From Cladophialophora immunda (taxonomy: Eukaryota > Ascomycota > Eurotiomycetes > Chaetothyriales > Herpotrichiellaceae), in the NCBI RefSeq assembly GCF_000835495.1, contig NW_015622541.1, positions 5,270,001 through 5,334,000 of the forward strand: 64,000 bases of DNA. Direction: 5' to 3'. Position 1 is the first letter of the stretch. Each line of letters starts with the position of its first letter. The notes under the pieces were generated by a model. It ran no database searches, was not told the origin of the DNA, and worked only from the letters and a program-made list of their open reading frames with translations. Both the position numbers and the translations under genes were made by a program. Positions 40,289-50,677 of the stretch are shown here, one piece after another.

Positions 40289-42841
40289 ATGTCGATTTCC
40301 GACCTCATTGACTGGCTTAGTCTGAGCAAGACTTCGCCGCAAGTCAAGGTCACCACCCTCCCGGCCACTTACTTCAAATTTCCTCCCTCGCCAGAACCAA
40401 CGACCGTACCTCCGCCCGCAAACAACCCGACGCTTGCGCACCCATTCACGATCCCTACGGACCTGTATAATACCCTCCTCTCTCCGCATGTTCCCATAAC
40501 CGTTGCGCTGGTGTACATGTCCTTGGTATCTTTCCTAAATTCCGTCAACGCGAATCGTAAATACAAGCCATGGGCATTCAGTCGGACATACGTCTTCAAA
40601 TTTCTCGTTATTGTCCACAACATCTTCCTCGCCATATATTCAGCTTGGACTTGTGTGGGTATGGTTAATGCCTTGCATCTGGCCCTGCCGGAATGGAACG
40701 AAGAGTGGAAAGTCGCTGGAACCGTGGACGCTCTATGCAAATTGCACGGACCGAGAGGAGCTGGAAGTGCTGCGACGTACAATGCAACCACCAGCGCATG
40801 GCAGATGACGAATCGCGTATTGCACCTGGCTGCTGATGGACTTGGTCCCGAAACTACAGATGTAGGCCGCATCTGGAATGAAGGGCTGGCGTTCTATGGA
40901 TGGCTCTTCTACCTCTCCAAGTTCTATGAAGTCGTGGATACCCTGATCATCTTGGCCAAGGGCAAGAGAAGCAGTCTCTTGCAAACTTATCACCATGCCG
41001 GGGCGATGCTGTGCATGTGGGCTGGAATCAGGTACATGTCTCCACCAATCTGGATGTTTGTGCTGGTCAATTCTGGCATCCACTCAGTCATGGTAATTTC
41101 GATCTATAACCCCAAATAAATCATTCAGCTGACATGGATACAGTACACATTCTACCTTTGCTCTGCAGTCGGAATCAAGGTTCCCAAATGGTTCAAACAG
41201 ACCCTGACGACACTCCAAATCACCCAGTTTGTCGTCGGAGCGACGTATGCATTCTTACACCTCTTTGTCGCCTACCAAATCCCGGTCAGCGTCCCTTACA
41301 TATACCATGTGGGAGAAGCTGTCTCCAAGGTTGTGTCAGAAGCTCCAACAGAGATCGCATCGAGTGTCTCCGCGGCGATCTCGACAGGTTCCGCCAATAT
41401 GGGAGCTTGGCTAAAGAAGGCGCTCCTCCGGGGCGCAGGTTATGAAGGTCTTGCAGAAAACGTGTTAAACGATGAAGGCCAGCCATTCGGGGTCGATGCT
41501 GTTCACATCGTTGAAGATGTCATCAGGAGAGAGGAGACAAGGTACAGAGATGAGCTCCAGTGGGTTCAATGTCTCGACACGAGTGGCCAAGTCTTTGCAA
41601 TCCTACTGAACTGCATGTACCTCTTACCTTTGACCTGGTTGTTCTTACAGTTCTTCATCACGTCGTACCTCAAACAAGTGGAGAGACGGCGAAGTCGATC
41701 AGCCAGCGAAACTGCGATGGTTGCGCGAAAGAGCTTTCACGATGCATCGAAAGGTGTGGCGCGACGGCTTAGCGAGGCTGTGGAAGAGATGCATCGTGTC
41801 TCAGAAGATATCGGAGACGATACTGTGCTCGTGGATGGTGACGAGGTCAGGAGGGAGCTAAAAGAGGCTGCAGAACAAGCCGCGAGCACAATCAAGGAAC
41901 ATTCGACGAAGGTCAAGCAAACAGCAAGCGCCGATGCCGAAAAGGTACGACAGGAGTTTCAGCGTGATATGGAAAAGGCAAGGCAAAATCTCCACAATAC
42001 TGCCGAAAAGGTGAAGAATGCTGTTGCGAAGGCCGGGGATGAGGAGACGAAGGAAAAACTTTCAGCAAAGGCGCAATCCGTAATGGACTCTACCACTGAA
42101 ACCGTCGAGAAGACTATGGAGAGCGTTAAATCTACGGCCCAAAGTGTCAAAGAGCAGATCCAACCCGCTGTCGACTACGCCAAAGAAACGGCCGGGGAGT
42201 TGAAAGAACAGGCTGGGCCAGCTGCCGATTATGCTGCTGAAAAGGCGACCGAACTAAAAGAACGCGCAGTTGAGGCGTCCCAAACGACCGGCCCGAAGAT
42301 CCAACAAGATGCCGAGGAAACCCCCGAGTCAGGGCAGATAGCGGGCGATGAAGAAAGAGACACTGCAGAAGTGGAACCGGAAACAGCCGAAGGCAACGCT
42401 GAAGCTATTAAACAGGAAATCGAAGAGCGTTTGGAATCGGACAAAGACACGTCGACAGAAGAGGGACAATCGAAATCTTCGGTAGAGAAGTACACATCCG
42501 AGTCAAAGTCCCCAAACGGAAATGGCATCGCCGCCGAAGAGGAGACTGGTCCCAGCGCGAATGAGAACCAAATCAAGTCTGAGGAGACGACAGGGACAGA
42601 GGCGGGCGAGAGTGAAGAAGCCAAGGCTGAGAAAACGGAAGAGGACAAGATTATAGATGAGAGTCAAGTTGTAAGGGATGAGAATGTGGCCGCTGATGGC
42701 GACAACAAGGCTGGAGAGGAAGATGGAACGAATGGAGCAGGACAAAGCTGGGCACAGGTGGTCAAGAAAGGGTCCAGTGAGGAGGAGGAAGAGACGAAAG
42801 AAGGCGAACCTGACAAAGACAAAGAGGGTTGGGGAATCTGA
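40289..42841 (+). CDS. ELO-family fatty-acid elongase with long C-terminal extension
   Basis: Exons 40289-41092 and 41144-42841 (51-nt intron, GTAATT...TACAG) encode 833 residues. The ELO domain occupies residues 1 to about 443: hydrophobic helices, KFYEVVDTLIILAKGKRSSL, the catalytic box LQTYHHAGAMLCMWAG (His235-His236), NSGIHSVMYTFYLCSAVG, and a final helix DTSGQVFAILLNCMYLLPLT. It condenses malonyl-CoA with fatty acyl-CoA in the ER. The first position of the usual HxxHH box is Gln232. About 80 residues are inserted before the last helix. The remaining 390 residues are a soluble, highly charged extension: heptad-like Ala/Lys/Glu repeats (KVKQTASADAEKVRQEF, then SVKEQIQPAVDYAKETAGEL) resembling LEA or apolipoprotein helices, then an acidic disordered tail. 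No stop or splice signal separates the two parts. Confidence 0.87.
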
Positions 42842-43751
42842 GTCGAACACCGAGCACGATGCACACACGCAGCAGTGAGCAGCAGCCTGAGATGAAATCT
42901 GTGCTCGACGAAAGATACGTCGAATCGAATCGAATCGAAATGCAAGGGCATCCACCCGGACCCGGGGGTTCTCGAACTCATATCGTTCATGGAGGCATGC
43001 AGCGACCTGATTCAATCAAGAGGTTTGCAAATCTACCAGCCCGGCGGGGTTGGCGTGCTCCTACAACGAGCCTGTTGGACTGCGTGGCAGAAGTTTCGTG
43101 GAATACTGCAGTGCATCAGACCGAGCCTGCTAATGATGCAAGAGCTAATACCTATTTACCTAGGTAGATAATGAATAAATCCAGACAGGGAGGGCAACCA
43201 GAATAATACCTACCTAGGTAAAATTGTACATACCGGGAAAGCCTGATACCTAGATGGGTACGAGGTAGTTATGAATACTTCCAACAACCCAAGGAGGAGG
43301 CGCATAGCTACCAGGTACATAGCAAACTCGTAGACTGGCCGCAGCTCACATTTCCCATCCGCGTCTCTAGTATTATTGATATCGATTCACACATTTGTTA
43401 CCTTCCCCTCCCTGCCTTGTAACGTAGGGGCTTTGCTGCAGGAAGGTATGGAGGTAAGTATGTATGGAAGTTATGTATGGAAAGCTCTGCTAGACCGCAC
43501 GACCACCGGTCTCCATTTCGCCAGGACGGGGATGGAATAGGGACGTAACATCGGGACACACCATCCGTCCGTGCTTTCTGCGCGCAAACTGTGAACTCGA
43601 GTCTGCAGAGCTGCAGGCAGATCCGCATCTGCTTTTGCAATTGCAATCGCATTTGGCATTCATTCGGGTCTTTCCGACTTGCTTCTTTCGTCCAACCAAA
43701 ACCAGGGTCCGCCTCGAAAGACAGCCGGTCTCAACTCACATCCCCCCATGA
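42842..43751. other. intergenic between convergent genes, with short palindromes
   Basis: Contains a CGAAT microsatellite (four copies, about 42921-42938) and the TACCTAGGTA palindromes listed separately. GTATGGA-type short repeats lie near 43446-43482. No gene or complete tRNA seen. Confidence 0.6.
43157..43260. repeat. TACCTAGGTA palindrome cluster
   Basis: The perfect 10-bp palindrome TACCTAGGTA occurs at 43157-43166 and 43211-43220, with a degenerate copy (TACCTAGATGGGTA) at 43247-43260. Another perfect copy lies at 62676-62685. All are intergenic. Confidence 0.75.
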
Positions 43752-44981
43752 TCATATCCCACGGTTAAACTCCACCAGCCCCCCTTCCCCGCCCCGGTCC
43801 CAAAACTCTTCCTCCAAGCTCCTCGCGCTGACGGCCTGCCGTTGCGGAAACGCCGCCAGCGCCAAGGGCAGGGCAAAGATGCTGGTCGTCAGAATCAAGC
43901 CCAGGTTCACGGGGAGGACCATCCTCGGCCGGGACTTCATCCACTCGGTTTTCTGGAGTCGGACCAGGATGAGTGGAGGAAGGACCATGATCGGAGTCGC
44001 ATTGAGGACGCGGGAGATTGCTGTTTCGCCCACGGCGAGGATGGCGGCTTTGCGAGATTTACCTAACGACGCGACTTCCTTGCCTGTCTTCTCACGTTCG
44101 GCCTTTTCTTGCTCGGATTGCACAGGAAAGATGTCGATGCCGCGACGAATTTCTTCGGAGCGCATAAGAAAGACGTTCAATGCGCCTGCACTCGCCACTG
44201 CTGCGAAGGGAACGAGGCGACCGAGGATAAGCCTGGTGTTGGGAGAGAGGCGTTTCAACCGTGGAACAAGGGAGTTCAATCCCACCGCGACAGAGCAAGA
44301 GGCAGAGACCGCCATGAAATACGATTTCACCAAGGTAGATGTGCTAAGCGGTGAAGATTTGTTTGCATTGGCCGAGTTGATCGCGACATTGAGAGACTGA
44401 TTGATAATTTGCCAAGCTACTGTGCCCGTGTTGCTCAGGTTGGGTGTGAGCATACCAGCAGTGACGACTAGATTAGAGATGACGAAACAGGACATGCGGA
44501 AAGGGAGGAAAACTGGTTCGCCAGTATCTGTTCGGTGTTAGACACTCTCCGTCTAGGGGTACGAGATATAGTCGAACCTGGATGGAGTGTAGAATCCACA
44601 ATCTTTTTGGCTTTCCATATCTCAGGTGTCATGGCTTTTGCTTCCCCAGTTTTATAAGATGTCACCAGCCGCTTCGCATTTTCGAGGCCAGAGGAGGAAA
44701 CAAAGAGTGTCCTATGAGTCAAGCAAAGGTCAGTACCACGGCTTCAGTAAAAGGACGGCGGTGTATATGCTGCGGTCTGTTGCGCTGTACCTTCAGCACC
44801 ATTTGATGGCACAACTGGTCGCGAGCCCAGAAATTTCAGGTCAACACTTGATAGTGTGACGCTTGCTCTGTCCTCACCTCGGATCTGCTATCTGTGCCGA
44901 CTGCATGACACGGCCCCAGTATGTCGAGAGGTCATATTGAGATGCTGGGAGATCTCTATTCCCTGGAAGTGAGGCGGACAT
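43752..44981 (-). CDS. FSF1: sideroflexin, mitochondrial carrier
   Basis: Three minus-strand exons, 44981-44878, 44711-44578 and 44527-43752, give 337 residues. The introns are 166 nt (GTGAGG...CATAG) and 50 nt (GTTCGA...AACAG). Splicing rebuilds the conserved start SQYDLSTYWGRVMQSAQIAD, then RTLFVSSSGLENAKRLV, STLHPDTGEPVFLPFRMS, WQIINQSLNVAINSANANKS, and several hydrophobic helices. Sideroflexins sit in the mitochondrial inner membrane; the human SFXN1 imports serine for one-carbon metabolism. The fungal homolog is Fsf1. Length and every family landmark agree. The second donor GTTCGA is non-consensus but is the only choice that yields HPDTGEPVF. Confidence 0.93.
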
Positions 44982-45328
44982 CGTGGCGCCAGCGCCCCAA
45001 TGTGACCGCAAAGAGGTGAGAGAGGATTAGGGGCAGGTCGGAGAGCCTGAATTGGTGTTTTTGTGAGCTGTGAAAGGAAACAAACGAACGTCAGGTCGTG
45101 TGCATTCTGTGCTATTTCTCGCTGCGATTTCGGAGGGGTGGTCTACAGTTGCTGGACTCCACGTCCTCACAAGGAAAGTATGACGAGGTTTCAGCCTTGC
45201 GCTCTCGAGATTTCTAAAGCCTGGCAGCCTCGTCACCGATATACAGACACACAGACTTGCAACTTTTAACTGATTTGTTTCGCAACAGCATCTCAAAGAT
45301 ATTGCCTGTAGCAGGCGTCATCCAAGTT
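44982..45328. other. intergenic, promoter of the sideroflexin gene
   Basis: 347 bases between two minus-strand genes. Nothing specific recognised. Confidence 0.6.
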
Positions 45329-46887
45329 CTACGTCGCTCGGTTTCCGACCAGCTCAGCAGTGCGGACACTACTGGCTCCTTTGGCTCTCACATCCATCCG
45401 GAACGGCGTGTATCGGTGCGAGTCTCTAAACGGCCCAACCGGGTTGGCGATCTTCTTGACAAATTGTCCTTCTCTAATCTCCCCTTCGATGCCACCGAAT
45501 GCCCCATCTGTACACCACCCCAGCATCTTCCGAACACGATCTGACATGCTAGCTTCGACTTCAGGTCTGATTGTCAGGAAGTTGTTCTCCTGTTGCCGGA
45601 TGAAGGACCGCATGAAGAACATGAGAATGACCGGCCGTTCACCACTCGTCATTTTGTTTGGACCCGTGGCGTGCCAAAGTCGACTTTCAAAGACAAGCGC
45701 TGTCCCTGCTGGCCCTTCCGCCGCCACTGTCCCGTCTATATTGAAAGGATCTGGAGCGCGCGTTATGTTAGTGGCATCCATCGGCATTACGACTCCACAA
45801 CCATCACGGTAGCCACCGTCCATGGCTCTGGAATCCAATGGCAAACGAAACTATGGCGGAAGATCAACTCACCGTCTGGAGCAATAGCACCGAGGTGACT
45901 GCCCGGGAACACCCGCGTTCCTCCATTCTCTGCGGTGACATCGGTCAGAAACCACATGATGTTGATGCCAAAGTACACGTTTCGAACAGGTGGTTGAATG
46001 CCGACCTGATCCGTATGCAACATCATCGGCGTGTTGCCTGGCCGTGCAATGTTGGCGCTGTAGCTGTGGACCAGAAAGTGTTCACCCAAGTTTTCTGGAA
46101 TGACTTCGTCAATCAGGGGATGCTCTAGCAAATCAAGAAACTCCTGCCCTTTATTGATCAACGTCCAGATCCTTTGGTTGGGTGCATTTGGGCCCCCGTC
46201 TCTCGCGGCAACGCCAGCTTCCACCTCTCCACGTCCCTGTTGACGAATGGCTTCGGCCAATAGTTCGACTTGATCTCGGGTCAATGCGTTTTTCACCAAA
46301 CCATAGCCAAACTCTTTGAGATCCCGCCTGACCTGATCGATATCTTCCGTTGGAGTCGGCAACCTGGCGCCAGGCTTGGGCGATACAGGGTGTACGGGAT
46401 CCACAGGGCAAAGGGCGTCAGCGAATTTCACCGCTACCTTGATATCTCCTTTTGGTAGTGTCGATTCGTCGAAGAAGCCGTCCTTGAAAAGAGCATATCT
46501 CGGTTCCAGCTGGCCCTGAGCGAAAGCGAGGATATAGCGAGGCTTGATTTTCACGCGGCAGTCAGGTTCTCCGTCAAATGTTTGCAGGATGCGAGGCTCC
46601 TCCCGCGTGTCAATGTAGAATGGCCCGCTGTCCAAGCCAATATCCAGCCCGAGAACAGCCTTGACCCTGGTCATCTTCGGCAGTCCATTTCGAATCACTT
46701 CCAGCGCTTCCTCCCGATCATCCCTCTTCTTCGAATGAGGCTTCCAGTTGGAAAACATCCCATATCTCAAGCCTGGTGTGGGTGTACTTGTCGTTCCGTT
46801 GGCAACTCCGTTAGGAGCCACGGTGCTGGAGCCATTCGGTACACCGTTTGGCTGGTTGCTTGATGCCGAAGGGCGCGAGACATTCAT
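45329..46887 (-). CDS. SCP2 domain - phytanoyl-CoA dioxygenase fusion
   Basis: Two minus-strand exons, 46887-45873 and 45750-45329, encode 478 residues with a 122-nt intron (GTGAGT...CTCCAG). Residues about 50-165 form an SCP2 sterol-carrier domain (SGPFYIDTREE, DCRVKIKPRYILAFAQGQLE, ALFKDGFFDES, KGDIKVAVKFADAL). Residues about 190-430 form a PhyH dioxygenase: iron ligands His291 and Asp293 in MLHTDQVGIQ, distal His365 in ESRLWHATGPNK, a 2-oxoglutarate-binding Arg in GERPVILMFFMRSF, and GGTRVFPGSHLG. The enzyme should hydroxylate a lipid or acyl-CoA, or a secondary metabolite, using Fe(II), O2 and 2-oxoglutarate. The C-terminus (GNRAT) is not a peroxisomal PTS1. Another acceptor, 15 bases downstream, would also keep the frame and drop five residues. 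Confidence 0.87.
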
Positions 46888-47838
46888 CTTCGCCTAAGTC
46901 TTCGTGTCATGGAGTGTGGAAATGGTTGTTCGTCCTCATATTCGGGACGGACCTCCTCCATGATATTTTGCCATGTCCAGGACCAACTGCAACCCCGACT
47001 GTTACGCAGCAGCAACACCTGAGTAATGATTTGCGCAGTAATTGAAACGGCAGCAAGGGGCTTCGGCCTCGTGGCCACGCCAGCCTAGCCAACAAAAGGA
47101 CGATGTCTTGCGGACCAAGAAACATCCATCGCTCAACCCCGCATTTATCGATGGGCTCCTGAATCAATTCTTCCTGACTCGACCCAACTGACGGCAGGAC
47201 CTCTCACGTTTTAGACTTTTGCACGGTTCGTCTCAAACGAATCGATGTTGATGTGGCCTCCTAACATGGAGTACCCCAGTCAGAACTCAGCGTCTGCTGA
47301 CGAGCATTCGATGGAGCGTAGAAAAGCTACCCTCGGTTATACTGAGCTTCTGGTTGATCAGGCCTTCAATCCAGACGTTTCTGGATATCCGCGGCTCTCT
47401 ACTGGCACCACTGGGAGTCCAGCAACTTGAACCCCTTTTTCCCGGATACGCTATAGTTTCGCATCTCTATCTAGCACCCCAGGGACATTGAGCAAATCCC
47501 CGAGTTGAAGCTCATTCGATTTGCACAGTGGCGGGGTCAAGGAAATCTGGGGTTGCCTTGCTCGTCAATTCCAGAACATTGGTCCTTCGTAACCCCCCGG
47601 CCCCCTCTCTCACCACGGTCTGGATGCACTCCACCTGAAGACTTCCTAGGACCCTTTCTGCTGGTCATATTTATACTCTCTTTAGCAGCTAGCCCCGCAA
47701 TTGCATGGCGTAAGAGGCAATTCGGGAGCGACAGCCATGAATTCGCCTTCATCCTAGCTCTACTTCCTCATTTTATGTTACTCAGATTTCCCTAAGTCAT
47801 CACTGGCTTGACCAAAGACCAACAGTCATTTCGACAGT
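46888..47838. promoter_or_regulatory. divergent promoter region, SCP2-PhyH / bZIP
   Basis: 951 bases between outward-facing genes. TATTTATA at 47668-47675 lies about 160 bases before the bZIP start. A short frame at 47269-47430 (MEYPSQNSASADEHSMERRK...) is upstream of that TATA element, so it is not a simple uORF of the bZIP; it may be a chance frame. Confidence 0.45.
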
Positions 47839-49728
47839 ATGAAGGATGATGCTGACCAGTCCAAGGGCGGTCGGGGAGGCCGTTCAGCCCGGATGAGCAA
47901 TGAGGACAGGAAACTTCGGAATCGCCTGTCGCAGAAAGCCTTCCGCGCCCGGCAAGCAATGCGAATCAAGGAGTTGGAGGATAGATTGGAATCCAGGCCA
48001 TCTTCCGAAACCGAACGAATCGCAGAGCTCGAAGACCGAAATACTTTTCTCGCCAACAGGCTGTTCGAGTGCCATAAGAAGCTCGAGAGCCTTCAGGTTA
48101 CCATAAAAGCCCTGTCAGAGGCTACCGCGGAGGCACTTGACATGGTAGTAAGTTTCGCGATTAGCTCAACTTCCTCTCAGACCTCACACACACGCGGGAC
48201 TGATTCTTTCTGCGAAAGATCAACAAGGACAAAAAGAAGGACTCGGATGCCAACAAAGAGGTAGAAGATGAGGTTGCTCGTCCAACCTCGGTGCCTTCGT
48301 CGACCTCACATGTTTCTTCACCGAGTCTGAGAGACGTCGCTGTGTCTGCACCGAGGTCAGACTCGACTAGTAAAGGAGGCATTGTTGTTCCCGATTCTAC
48401 TTATGATGCCACTCATCAACGTCCAGAGATCTTGGCGACTGTAACGAATTGGTCCGATATGGATACAGGTTACGACGAGATCCCCGACGACTTCAAGGAT
48501 GCCCTGCAAGCAGCAATAAGCCATGACCCCGATATATTCGCTTCGTTGGATCTTCTTGACTCTTCTGGTTCTAACAACGGCGCGACTTTCATAGACACGA
48601 ACAATCCCCTTGTGTGGGAAAATATGATAGCAGATCCGATCTTCCAACAACGACTGTCTTTCACTTTTCCGCAGATGGGCCCGAGTACATATTCTGCTGC
48701 TGAGAATCATGGTCCGGTCTTGGTGCGAGGTCCTCATGGACAGCTACATCGGACAACCTCACCGTGGTCGGACCATATCACTACTCTTGAATACTTCTTA
48801 CGGCAGAAGTGGAAATCATTGGGACTTCGGAGGAATGGGAAAAACAATCCATTCGATGGGTATGAGGCATATGTGCTATACTTCATGGAGCGTGACTAAC
48901 CCACCCTATAGACTTCCAAGCTCGGTTTGCTTCATGCTGTCCACTTTCATATGTCTATCGTGGCCTACCATGGCCGCCTGGCATACTTACACCCGCGCTC
49001 ATATGCCAGTTGGCAGCCTTATGGCGTGGCGCCTGAACCCGACTCCGGAGATGTATGCTGCCATAGACCCTTCTCTTCGTCCGACCAAACTTCAGATGGC
49101 AGTACACCATCCAGCAATCATCGACTGGATTCCCTATGCTACCCTACGCGACAAACTAGTCATCTATCATTCTGCCGATCCCCATCTGGATGACTTGATC
49201 TGCGAAATCGGCAATTCATATGTCATGGAAATCGATCTTGCACAACTTATCACGGGGATCCCTCCTACTCGAGGCTATGTCGGGGTGTGGGATCTTGTCC
49301 GGTCGATCGCGCCGGAAGCCACATCGAGTTCAGATGCAACGAATCTCTTCCAGCCGGATTTCGAGAATTCTCCGGAAACCATTGATGACTTTGATGAGGA
49401 GGAAGAGCCAAACAGTGGCGCAGGTTCTTTACCTGCGCCCAACGCAAGTGTGCTCTTTGGCTCGAAATTACATGCTCTGAAAGCATTCAAGTTAATAGGG
49501 ATGCATAAAGGAGTGGGAAACTTCTTACTCGATCCACATTTCTTCGACAGGCATCCAGAACTCTTCGATCCCACGGTCAACATTATAGCCCGTGGCGTTC
49601 CTCTACGTCCAGGAGATCGAAAATTTATTTCAGCACCTCAACCATTGGACTCCGGTGTATTAGGACGGTATAAGGAGTTGTCTTCGTGGTCACTTTCTTT
49701 ATCCTCAGCTATGATAACGGCGATATGA
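47839..49728 (+). CDS. bZIP transcription factor with DUF3425-type C-terminus
   Basis: Three exons, 47839-48147, 48219-48859 and 48912-49728, encode 588 residues. The introns are 71 nt (GTAAGT...GAAAG) and 52 nt (GTATGA...TATAG, with a GACTAAC branch). The basic region is at residues 23-40 (DRKLRNRLSQKAFRARQ), followed by a leucine-zipper stretch (IKELEDRLES...IAELEDRNTFLANRL). A long acidic/serine-rich middle leads to the C-terminal domain seen in many fungal bZIPs: LAWRLNP-like residues, LQMAVHHPAIIDWIPYATLR, DKLVIYHSADPHLDDL and SYVMEIDLAQLITG. These factors often control stress, sulfur or secondary-metabolite responses. The particular target set cannot be read from the sequence. The acceptor of the first intron (GAAAG) is weak and should be checked. 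Confidence 0.87.
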
Positions 49729-50677
49729 AACTGCCAATCAGGGTCGCTCCACCTTCGGCGTTGCTGTCTAGGATGGTGTGTTCTGTCTGCCGACAAGTTC
49801 CTCCCCATGAATGAACACATGGACAAAATTGTAATACTCTATGAGACACTGTCAGACGACGAAATCGAATTCGAGAGGCTCGCGTCTGCCAAGTAGAGAG
49901 ATAAGGCTGGTTCGCTAGCAATGTGCTGGCGGGAACAATCTCAGCATAAAGATTGACACCATCTCTAGTGTATGTTCTATTATTCTCTAGCCCAGCAACA
50001 ACAAAATTTAAGGAGCCAGTCTCAACTATAAAGAGATTTGAAAACATCGGCAGGTATCCCTCCTACTTCAGCAAATTCGACCTAGCACAATGAATCATAC
50101 CGGAGATACATTCAGCAAACCTAGGAGATTTGTGATTGTACGAAAGTATGTGGTGATTACATGTGCCTACGGTACTGCCTTGGGCATGGAGGAGAGCGTG
50201 AGGATAGGCCTGGCCCAGTCAGACCAATGTGGGCATGGTCGACATTTGTTTTGTATATGACCATCTGCAATAGCGGTCAGTCTTCAGCACCTACCGAAGC
50301 GTGCAAAGACATGGTGGCTGATCCCTTAACGTTGTGCATTATGAAGGCGCATGAGGAGCTTGTCGCTCCCCAAATCATCAGTGAGAGGCTGGCCACGTAG
50401 CTGGATTGGTATCCGAAGCCCCCATTGTAGATATCGTCCTTTCAAAAGTATCTATACTCGTGAATTGTTGTCTGAACTTGGTAGATACATATACGGAGTA
50501 GAGCGATAGAAGCGGGCCAAGCGAGCCGTGCCAAGCCGTCGGATTAACATTTTGTCGAGCCGAAATCAACCATCGATTTAATCACACGAGCCTTTACCAC
50601 GACGGTGCAGTGCGCCGGTCTCTAGACGATCTGGTTCCAGTAGAACTGTAACTGCAAAAGTCAGGACCCTCTTCATC
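49729..50677. other. intergenic, promoter of the deaminase gene
   Basis: AT-richer than the neighbours. Short frames on both strands (for example 50161-50400 plus, 49709-50047 minus) have no recognisable motif. Nothing supported. Confidence 0.55.

Noticed and set aside
35790..42841. secondary-metabolite cluster around the carotenoid oxygenase and elongase
   Set aside because: No carotenoid synthase, polyketide synthase, P450 or transporter nearby; neighbours are housekeeping genes.
42950..43040. possible tRNA with GAGTTCGAGAACC on the minus strand
   Set aside because: The stem bases next to the loop do not pair and no acceptor stem is present.
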